Shown here in pieces: positions 1-6,430 of a stretch of 44,093 bases of DNA (positions within the stretch are counted from its first letter, which is position 1; each line of letters begins with the position of its first letter). The DNA lies in assembly GCA_937919085.1 (NCBI GenBank), contig CALFRN010000234.1, forward strand, positions 1 through 44,093. Direction: 5' to 3'. The notes beneath the pieces were generated by a model that was not told the DNA's origin, made no database searches, and worked only from the letters and a program-made list of their open reading frames with translations. Position numbers and translations under genes: made by a program. The DNA is from an uncultured Reyranella sp. GTDB taxonomy: Bacteria; Pseudomonadota; Alphaproteobacteria; Reyranellales; Reyranellaceae.

Positions 1-2
1 CG

Positions 3-188
3 CCGACGCGCGAGCAGCTTTTCGTGCTGTCGCGCGCGGTGCTGGGAGCGGTCCGCGCCGCCGTTCTGGAAGAGCAGCCTTTCCTTCGCAGCCGCAGTTT
101 CGAGGACGAACTCGTGCGGATGATCGTGGCCTGCCTCGGCGAGATCACGGCCGCGGCCGGTCCCGATCAGAGTCGAACCAGCGCTTGA
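3..188 (+). CDS. TetR/AcrR-family regulator, C-terminal fragment (cut by window edge)
   Basis: The reading frame is open from the window edge to a TGA at 186-188 and gives 61 residues. The visible part is amphipathic helix (VLGAVRAAVLEEQPFL, then FEDELVRMIVACLGEI), which resembles the last helices of the ligand-binding and dimerisation domain of TetR-family repressors. The DNA-binding N-terminus lies outside the window, so the family call rests on helix pattern only. Its last 44 bases overlap the 3' end of the convergent marR-type gene. It could be the tail of another all-helical regulator. Confidence 0.55.
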   Translation, partial: PTREQLFVLSRAVLGAVRAAVLEEQPFLRSRSFEDELVRMIVACLGEITAAAGPDQSRTSA

Positions 189-603
189 GTCGGTCGAGCA
201 AAGCGAACAGCGTGCGCTGATCCTTCTCCGGCCAGTCGGCGAAGGCGCGCGCCAGTCCCGGCATGAGCGCGGTGATGGCGGCACGATGCTTGGCAAGCCC
301 GGCCGGCGTGAGTGCGAGCAGCTTGGAGCGGCCGTCGCCAACGTTGGCGCGCTCGCGCAGCCAGCCCCTGGCCACCAGCTTCTGCACCGTCTTGGTGACG
401 CCCGGCTGCGGCTGCTGAAGTGCCCGGGCAACGCCGGTCACCGTCCGCGCCTCGTCCGGCCGGTGACTGAAGTGATTGAGCAGCACGAACTGCGGCATCT
501 GCAGGCCGAGCGGTTTCAGCGCCCGGTTGGCTTCGGTCGAGGCCAACTGGTCGATAATGCCGATCCAGTTGACGGTGCGGAAGGAAAGTGGCGGCTCGGT
601 CAC
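145..603 (-). CDS. MarR-family transcriptional regulator
   Basis: The 152-residue protein has the normal MarR length and layout: an N-terminal dimerisation helix, a winged helix-turn-helix (about residues 55-100, with VTGVARALQQPQPGVTKTVQKL as the recognition region and a GDGRSKLLALTPAG wing), and a C-terminal helix. The start is GTG at 603, and the string GTGA makes it overlap the TGA of the upstream nitroreductase-like gene, so the two are probably translationally coupled and transcribed together. The natural inference is that it represses this operon through the three palindromes at 1762-1828 and so controls itself. MarR dimers commonly bind such short inverted repeats and release them when they bind a phenolic or other small ligand. 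Confidence 0.9.
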   Translation of the reverse strand: MTEPPLSFRTVNWIGIIDQLASTEANRALKPLGLQMPQFVLLNHFSHRPDEARTVTGVARALQQPQPGVTKTVQKLVARGWLRERANVGDGRSKLLALTPAGLAKHRAAITALMPGLARAFADWPEKDQRTLFALLDRLKRWFDSDRDRPRP

Positions 604-1745
604 GCGGTCATGAAACTCGACAATGCCCGTCGGGGCGACGGGCCGGGATCGCCAGCATAACCCAGCCTGAAGAACATCTGCAGCGTGGCGTAGGCCGGCG
701 CGCCGGTTTGCCTGTGCATGGTCGCGCGCAAGTCGGCCATTTCAGGATACTCCTGCAGTGTCTGGCTGTGGGGCTGCAGCGCAACGCCCAGTGCCGTCGC
801 AGCGAGTTGCAGGCGCACGAAGGCACGACCGACGGCGATCTGCGTTTCGCGCGTGTTGTCGACACTGGTGATCCAACCGAAGGCGCGGGCGCTGGCATAG
901 CCCGCCATCACATAGTCGAGGCCACCCTGCCAGGCGAGCGTGCCCGGCGTCATCGCCTTTTCGGCCGTCATGGCGCCGGCGTGGCGCAGCGCCCAGATCA
1001 TCGGCCCCTTGAGCGAAATGCCGTCGCGGTTGGCGGCGATCTCCGCCGCACCGACGCGCACGACGTCGATGCTTTCCTTGTGGGTGCGCGGCAGGTTCAT
1101 TTCGAGTTCGGAGCCAGCTATGGCGAGTCCGCGCAGGCGGTCGACGCTCTCGGCATCGTCGACGAGGACAAGTGGCAAAGCCGACGCTGCGTGGCCGGTC
1201 AGCAGCGCTGCCTTGTGCGCGGGATCGAGAAGACGGGCTTCGAACCCGCCCTTCACCGTACGCCGCCGCGGCACCTGGGCGAACAGGGGATCGAGAGCGA
1301 TTCCGGGCTGCTTGGTGAAGGCGACGCGTGCGACCGGCTTGCCGGGACGCCACGGTCCATCGGGAAAGAGCGCAGCCTCGGTCCGGTAGCCTTCGGCGGC
1401 CGCGGCCATCGCGAGGATCTCCAGGAAGCAGCCATGGCCGATCAGGATCTGGCGCGAGTAGGGATCGGTCTGGGGCAGCAGCCGCCCGGTATCGACGTGA
1501 AGCACGATGGTATCGGGCCGGGAGAGGTCGACCGCCCAAGACTGGAGATTGTGCGGGTTGGGCGCAAGGAGTGCCCAGGCCAACGCCCGGCGTCGCGGGT
1601 CCGTCTCGGCCGGATCGGGTCCGCTCCAACCCTCAATGGCTGTCGACGGCATGGCATCAAGGCGCGGCACGGCGACCGCGGCGCCAGCCGCCACCACCAC
1701 GCCCCCGCCCAGCACCCTGAGAAACGTTCTTCGCGGAAAAGCCAT
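600..1745 (-). CDS. Tat-exported nitroreductase-family (Acg-like) flavoprotein
   Basis: The 381-residue protein begins with a twin-arginine signal (FPRRTFLRVLGGG, then a hydrophobic stretch ending AVAVPRLDA), so it is probably exported folded with its cofactor. The mature part has the layout of nitroreductase-like proteins of the Acg/Rv3131 type: APNPHNLQSWAVDL near the N-terminus resembles the flavin-binding 'S.HN.QPW' segment, and the C-terminal part (QIAVGRAFVRLQLAATALGVALQPHSQ) resembles the second nitroreductase half. The ATG at 1745 is preferred over one 20 codons upstream because GGAGG precedes it by a normal distance and the Tat motif then falls at residues 5-6. It is coupled by GTGA overlap to the MarR gene downstream. 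The substrate is unknown; quinones or nitro compounds would fit the family. Confidence 0.78.
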   Translation of the reverse strand: MAFPRRTFLRVLGGGVVVAAGAAVAVPRLDAMPSTAIEGWSGPDPAETDPRRRALAWALLAPNPHNLQSWAVDLSRPDTIVLHVDTGRLLPQTDPYSRQILIGHGCFLEILAMAAAAEGYRTEAALFPDGPWRPGKPVARVAFTKQPGIALDPLFAQVPRRRTVKGGFEARLLDPAHKAALLTGHAASALPLVLVDDAESVDRLRGLAIAGSELEMNLPRTHKESIDVVRVGAAEIAANRDGISLKGPMIWALRHAGAMTAEKAMTPGTLAWQGGLDYVMAGYASARAFGWITSVDNTRETQIAVGRAFVRLQLAATALGVALQPHSQTLQEYPEMADLRATMHRQTGAPAYATLQMFFRLGYAGDPGPSPRRALSSFMTA

Positions 1746-1761
1746 CGGGACCTCCATAGTT

Positions 1762-1828
1762 ATTCCATGGAATGGATACATATTCCTTGGAATATTAATA
1801 GGCAAGCAGAAACATTCCTTAGAATGTT
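1762..1828 (-). promoter_or_regulatory. Three tandem palindromic operators, probably for the MarR regulator
   Basis: Three copies of one 12-base palindrome lie in the 85-base gap before the nitroreductase-like gene: ATTCCATGGAAT at 1762-1773 (perfect), ATTCCTTGGAAT at 1782-1793, and ATTCCTTAGAAT at 1814-1825, the last extended to AACATTC..GAATGTT (1811-1828). Their centres are 20 and 32 bases apart, close to two and three helical turns, so bound dimers would sit on one face of the helix. Assigning them to the MarR protein encoded at the end of this operon is an inference from position. Confidence 0.75.
1777..1805 (-). promoter_or_regulatory. Predicted sigma-70-type promoter of the nitroreductase-marR operon
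   Basis: Read on the minus strand, TTGCCT (1805-1800) and TATGTA (1782-1777) are separated by 17 bases. The middle palindrome fills the spacer, the promoter-proximal one covers the expected transcription start, and the distal one abuts the -35 element. A leader of about 25 bases with GGAGG then precedes the ATG at 1745. The hexamers are imperfect, but their placement relative to the operators supports the call. Confidence 0.5.
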
Positions 1829-1830
1829 AC

Positions 1831-2490
1831 CTAGACCGCATGGGGCAACTGCACCGACAGCAGGACGCCGAATTCGCGGGCGAGATCGCAGCTCACGCGG
1901 GCATGGACCTTGCCCTGCTTGTCGAAGAAGCGACCGGCGGGCGTTACCGGGAAAACGCCCTCGTGCCAGACGCCGGGATGAATGTAGATGCCGAAGCTGC
2001 CATCGGACCACAGGGCCACGAACGCCTCGGGTTCGAGATCGTCGCCAGGCATGGCCACCGGCACGACGAAGGGCTGGCGGTCGAGCGGCCAGAAGAGCTG
2101 GCCGCCGTCGGGATGGTAGTTGCAGTGCCACAGCAGCACGCGATCCTGGGACAGCGCCACGCCCGGCGCGGCCGTTTCGGGCAGCTCGCGGAAACCGATG
2201 ACGTAGTGGCCGCCGACGGCCTCGTTGCGGCCGATCAACTGATTGCCCCGCCATTCGCAGGCGAAGACGCCCTCGGTCGTGCCGCCTTCAATGCCGGTTC
2301 CGGCGTCGAGCCGGCGCGAACCGGTGAGCGGCCAGGGCACGATCTCGATCTTGTGACGCTGGGGATCGCGCACGATCTCGCCATAGCCCTCGATCGACTC
2401 GTGATCGGCGCGGATCAGCGGGACGTCGAGAAGCCTGAGGTCCGGCGGAATATCTGGATTGAGATAGTCGAAGACGACGCCGTCGCTCAT
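1831..2490 (-). CDS. Ureidoglycolate lyase (AllA)-like protein
   Basis: The 219-residue protein carries segments matching the AllA/ureidoglycolate lyase cupin family: ADHESIEGYGEIV near residue 30 (family: F..YGDVI), HPDGGQLFWPL near residue 128 (family: H..G.Q.F.P), and IYIHPGVWHEGVFPV near residue 175 (family: YH.G.WHHP). The family releases urea from ureidoglycolate during purine use, but several subfamilies have other or unknown substrates, and this protein is longer than the roughly 160-residue E. coli enzyme, mainly in its N-terminal half. It starts 22 bases after the lysyl-tRNA synthetase gene on the same strand, so co-transcription is likely. No other allantoin genes are visible nearby, which leaves its true substrate open. 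Confidence 0.7.
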   Translation of the reverse strand: MSDGVVFDYLNPDIPPDLRLLDVPLIRADHESIEGYGEIVRDPQRHKIEIVPWPLTGSRRLDAGTGIEGGTTEGVFACEWRGNQLIGRNEAVGGHYVIGFRELPETAAPGVALSQDRVLLWHCNYHPDGGQLFWPLDRQPFVVPVAMPGDDLEPEAFVALWSDGSFGIYIHPGVWHEGVFPVTPAGRFFDKQGKVHARVSCDLAREFGVLLSVQLPHAV

Positions 2491-2511
2491 GCCGCGCCTC
2501 CCGGCTGCCCC

Positions 2512-4125
2512 TCAGGCCGCCTTGCCCAAATCCTCGCCCGCCAGCGCACGCTCGATCAGACGCACGACATTGTCGCGACCGAACAGCTTGATGAACGCAC
2601 CCATGCGCGGCCCCTGCTCGCTGCCCAGCAGCACCTCGTAGAGTGCCTTGAACCACTGGCGCAGCTCCTCCTTGGCGAAGTGGCGCTTACCAGCCTCGTA
2701 GACCTCGTTCTGGATGAACTCCGCGCTCTCGCTTTCCGGAATACCGCGAAGCGTCTCGGCCAGATCGGCAAGCGCGGCGCGTTCCTTGCCCGTGGGCAGG
2801 CGGAACTGCTTCGTCGACTTCACGAAATCCTGGTAGTAGGCGACGGCGCCTGACAGCAGCCGGTCGAGATAGGGCGCGGTCTCCGGCGTCGCGCCCGGCA
2901 CGTAGCGGCGCAGGTACTGCCACAACACGTCCTTGTCTTCGGTGTTCGCCACACTCGCCAGATTGAGCAGCATGCCGAAGTTGATGCCGGCGGCCGAGTT
3001 GGCCGGCATTTGGCCGTCGTGAATGTGGAACGCCGGGTTGTCGGTGATTTTGGCGGCCTCGTCCTTCGGCAGCTTCTCGACGAACGCAAGATATTCGTCG
3101 ATGGCGCGCGGGATGACGTCGAAAAACAGCCGCTTCGCCCGCCGCGGCGCCTGGTACATATAGAGGGCCAGCGATTCGGGCGGCGCATAACGCAGCCATT
3201 CCTCGACCGAGAGCCCGTTGCCTTTGGACTTGGAGATCTTCTTGCCTTCCTCGTCGAGGAAGAGTTCGTAGTTGAATCCCTCTGGCGGCTTACCTCCCAG
3301 TATCCGCACGATCTTGGCGCTCAACTCGGCCGAGGAGATGAGATCCTTGCCATACATCTCGTAGTCGACGTCGAGCGCGAACCAGCGGCCGGCCCAATCG
3401 GCTTTCCACTGCAGCTTGACGTTGCCGCCGGTGACCGGCGTCTCGACCAGGGAGCCGTCCTCGTCGCGATAGACGATGGTGCCGGCATCGACGTCGGTCT
3501 TGACGACGGGTACCTGCAGCACTCGGCCGGTCTTGGGACTGATCGGCAGGAAGATCGAATAGGTCTGCTGCCGTTCCTCGCCCAGGGTCGGCAGCATCAC
3601 CGCCTGGACTTCGTCGTAGTGCCGCAACATGGCCAGCAGCATGGGATCGAAGCGACCCGACTTGTACCAATCGGTCGCCGATTGGAATTCGTACTCGAAA
3701 CCGAAGGAATCGAGGAAGGCGCGCAGGCGGGCATTGTTGGCGGCACCGAAACTCGGATGTTCGTTGCTGAACGGGTCGGGCACGGCCGTCAGCGGCTTAC
3801 CGAGATGGGCGGCCAGCATCTCCTTGTTCGGCACGTTGTCCGGCACCTTGCGCAGGCCGTCCATATCGTCGGAGAAACAGAATAGCCGGGTCGGCACATC
3901 GCACAGGTGACGAAACGCCTGGCGGACCATGGTCGTGCGCACGACTTCGCCGAAGGTGCCGATATGCGGCAGGCCCGAGGGGCCGTAGCCGGTCTCGAAC
4001 AGCACGTAGCCCTTCCCTGGGCCCTCGCCCGGCGGTTTGCCGCCGATGCGCGCGACAATCTTGCGGGCTTCTTCAAAGGGCCACGCGCGCGCGGCTTCGG
4101 CAAGGGAACGATCAATCAGGGACAT
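2512..4125 (-). CDS. lysS: Lysine--tRNA ligase, class I
   Basis: The 537-residue protein is a class I (archaeal and alphaproteobacterial type) lysyl-tRNA synthetase, which charges tRNA-Lys in the cytoplasm. It shows the HIGH-type motif as [10 protein letters not shown] near residue 52 and the KMSKS-type motif as [12 protein letters not shown] near residue 293, with a long helical anticodon-binding C-terminus. Length is normal for the family. The start codon, followed by [19 protein letters not shown], fits homologues. This enzyme type (sometimes named lysK) replaces the class II form in most alphaproteobacteria, which supports the taxonomic reading of the window. It is divergent from the MFS gene at 4218 and heads the minus-strand set that continues into the AllA-like gene. 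Confidence 0.95.
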   Translation of the reverse strand: MSLIDRSLAEAARAWPFEEARKIVARIGGKPPGEGPGKGYVLFETGYGPSGLPHIGTFGEVVRTTMVRQAFRHLCDVPTRLFCFSDDMDGLRKVPDNVPNKEMLAAHLGKPLTAVPDPFSNEHPSFGAANNARLRAFLDSFGFEYEFQSATDWYKSGRFDPMLLAMLRHYDEVQAVMLPTLGEERQQTYSIFLPISPKTGRVLQVPVVKTDVDAGTIVYRDEDGSLVETPVTGGNVKLQWKADWAGRWFALDVDYEMYGKDLISSAELSAKIVRILGGKPPEGFNYELFLDEEGKKISKSKGNGLSVEEWLRYAPPESLALYMYQAPRRAKRLFFDVIPRAIDEYLAFVEKLPKDEAAKITDNPAFHIHDGQMPANSAAGINFGMLLNLASVANTEDKDVLWQYLRRYVPGATPETAPYLDRLLSGAVAYYQDFVKSTKQFRLPTGKERAALADLAETLRGIPESESAEFIQNEVYEAGKRHFAKEELRQWFKALYEVLLGSEQGPRMGAFIKLFGRDNVVRLIERALAGEDLGKAA

Positions 4126-4217
4126 GAGGCGAACAAATTAGGTGCGGTGCAGCATGGCGTCAATGTCGTGGCGACATTGCTCACCTGTAGACACGGGGCC
4201 ACAGTGCCGTCGCTCAC

Positions 4218-5417
4218 ATGGTCCGCAACCCTCTCCTCGTCGCAATCGGTGGTCTGCTGGCGATGGCGGCCGGCGTCGGCGTCGGGCGCTTCGTCTATAC
4301 GCCGATCCTGCCGTCGATGGTCGAGGCGTTGACACTGACAAAGTCGCAGGCGGGTCTGATCGCATCGGCGAATTTCGTCGGCTACCTCGCCGGGGCAATT
4401 TTGGCGGCGTTTCGGCTGCCGGGCTCGCGCCGGTCATGGTTGATGGGCGCGCTCGCGGTCAGTGCAATCTGCCTGGCGGGAATGGGCATGACGACGGCGA
4501 TGATGGCTTTCATCGTGCTGCGACTGGTTGCCGGCGCCGCCAGCGCTTTCGCCCTGATCTTCAGTTCCGCGCTGGTGCTTGAGCGGCTGGCCGTTGCCGG
4601 CCGCAGCTCTCTGTCGGCTGTACATTTTGCCGGCGTCGGCAGCGGCATTGCCATTTCGGCGGCGTTGGTGGCGATCCTGATGAGCCAGGGAGCGGCCTGG
4701 AACACGCTGTGGTTCGCAAGCGCCGCCCTCGCGCTCGCCACGAGCGTCGCTGTTGCCTGGATGGTCCCACCCGATTCCAGCGGCGCAGGCAGCACGCCAC
4801 CCCCGGCAAGAACGGCGATTTCTGCCGATTTCATGACTCTCACCGCCGCCTATGGGCTGTTCGGCTTCGGCTACGTCATCACCGCCACCTTCATCGTCGA
4901 CATGGTGCGCGGGGCATCGGACATCGCCCACCTCGAACCCTATGTCTGGGTGCTGTTTGGATTGAGCGCAGTGCCATCGGTGGCGTTGTGGACTCGGCTC
5001 GGACGGTCGTGGGGTGCCCTGCGAACCTTTGCCGTCGCAAGCCTCGTCGAAGCCGGGGGCGTGGCGGCCAGCGCGCTCTGGCTGCACACGACCAGCGTGA
5101 TCATCGCCGCGGTCGTCGTCGGCGGCACTTTTATGGGCATGACCGCACTCGGCCTGATCGCGGCGCGCGAGAGCAACGGCGGCGACCCGCGGAGCCGAAT
5201 CGCGCTGGTCACGGTCTCGTTCAGCGCCGGCCAGATCCTGGGGCCCGCCTTCGCAGGCTACGTCTACGATTCGACCGGCAGCCTCGCGACACCCTCGCTC
5301 GCGGCCTCCGCTGCGCTCGTGGGCGCGGCAATTCTGTCTGTCGTGGCCGATGCTCAACGGCGCGGTGCCGCCAGAACCGCCAACGCTTCCCTGGCCGCAC
5401 GCAGGCCCGAGCCATAA
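4218..5417 (+). CDS. MFS transporter, YbfB/YjiJ family
   Basis: The 399-residue protein has about twelve hydrophobic segments and opens with the pattern of YbfB/YjiJ-type major facilitator proteins: GVGVGRFVYTPILPSMVEAL, then SQAGLIASANFVGYLAGA. These are inner-membrane carriers with poorly known substrates. The last membrane segment (AASAALVGAAILSVVAD) is followed by a tail, AQRRGAARTANASLAARRPEP, whose DNA is the exact complement of amine-oxidase coding sequence from the convergent pseudogene. The tail is therefore probably not ancestral and was gained when the stop was lost or the 3' end was rearranged. There is no clear ribosome site before the ATG at 4218. Confidence 0.85.
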   Translation: MVRNPLLVAIGGLLAMAAGVGVGRFVYTPILPSMVEALTLTKSQAGLIASANFVGYLAGAILAAFRLPGSRRSWLMGALAVSAICLAGMGMTTAMMAFIVLRLVAGAASAFALIFSSALVLERLAVAGRSSLSAVHFAGVGSGIAISAALVAILMSQGAAWNTLWFASAALALATSVAVAWMVPPDSSGAGSTPPPARTAISADFMTLTAAYGLFGFGYVITATFIVDMVRGASDIAHLEPYVWVLFGLSAVPSVALWTRLGRSWGALRTFAVASLVEAGGVAASALWLHTTSVIIAAVVVGGTFMGMTALGLIAARESNGGDPRSRIALVTVSFSAGQILGPAFAGYVYDSTGSLATPSLAASAALVGAAILSVVADAQRRGAARTANASLAARRPEP

Positions 5418-6427
5418 GCAGGCCCCGGTCGCATAGGGATCCTGGCCCCATCTGGTGGCGTGTGATCTGGCCACGACGCCGCGCAGACCGTCGCCATAAA
5501 TTTCCGCCAGCGCAGAGACCGCGAAGGTGACCGCGGCTCGCGCCTCTTCCTCTTCAAGGGCGCGAGCCTGCGCGCCACCGACAAAGACGACCGCTGCATC
5601 ATGATTGGCCGGCAGCTCGATGGCATCGAAGGCAAGGCCCTTGTGCGTCAGCGCGGTCACGTTGCGGCCGGCCGGCGCATCGATCACCCGGCGCGAAGCC
5701 AGTGCCACCTTGCTAAACGACGCCATCGGCAGCTGGGTAATCGCCTCGCGCCTGGCGGTACTCAGTTGGGGAGCAAATCCGACCTTGCCGGTCGCCAGTA
5801 CGCCTGTCGGCAGAGTGATAATGACCGCCCGGGCACGGATCTGACCCGCGGTGGTCTCGACGATCGCCTGGGCACCTGTCGAATCGATGCGAACGACGCG
5901 GGCGCCCAGCTTTACCGGCACCTTGGCGCCCCAGCGCGCAATCATCGCGCCCAGGCCTCCGGCAATGACGTATTGCGGCTCCGCATCGGGCTGGCGCCCG
6001 TAGCCTCGTGAGCGACCTTCTCGAAGCGGGCATAGTCATCCTGCGAGAACTCGTAGCCCGCGATGTAAATGACCTGCTCCGATCGGTCGAGGATCGCCTT
6101 GGCCGGCGCCTCGCGCACGATTGCCATGGCCGGATTGGCCTTGCCGGCTTCGATTCGTTGCGCGCCATGATCGAAAGGAAAGCCGAAGGTGGTGCTATCG
6201 GTGAAGGCCCGCCCGCCGATACGGTCGCGTGCCTCGATTACCTGAACGCTCTTGCCCGCCGACATCAGCGCCCGCGCCGCAGTAAGGCCGGCGACACCGG
6301 CACCGACGATGGCCACGTCGGGATCGGCGGCCTGCGCCGGTGAAACAAGCGCCATGCCGAGCGGTGACATCAACAGGCTGCGGCGGCTGAACGGAGTAAT
6401 CGAAGGCCATTGTATGCTATCGGACAC
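5354..6427 (-). pseudogene. Flavin-containing amine oxidase, frameshifted and 3'-truncated
   Basis: From a GTG at 6427 (with GGAGGGGAGG upstream) the frame encodes a Tat-like leader (SRRSLLMSPLGMAL) and a perfect FAD-binding start (DVAIVGAGVAGLTAARAL), then RDRIGGRAFT. Near 6003 one base is missing: the continuation YGRQPDAEPQYVIAGGLGAM and then IARWGAKVPVKLGARVVRID lies in another frame. Near 5420 a second shift moves HATRWGQDPYATG into the frame reading AYGSGLRAAREALAVLAAP, which stops at 5354. The C-terminal FAD motif (GEAT and beyond, about 60 residues in relatives) is absent, replaced by the 3' end of the MFS gene. Two frameshifts and a lost end make a functional protein unlikely. If the frameshifts were sequencing errors the missing C-terminus would still stand. 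Confidence 0.82.
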
Positions 6428-6430
6428 GAA

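Noticed and set aside
1221-1260. tRNA-like TTCGAACCCG string
   Set aside because: It lies within the nitroreductase-like coding sequence and no cloverleaf or acceptor stem can be drawn around it.
588-2201. Long plus-strand open frame opposite the nitroreductase and AllA-like genes
   Set aside because: It is an antisense shadow of high GC content; its Arg- and Gly-rich translation has no family pattern and no ribosome site.
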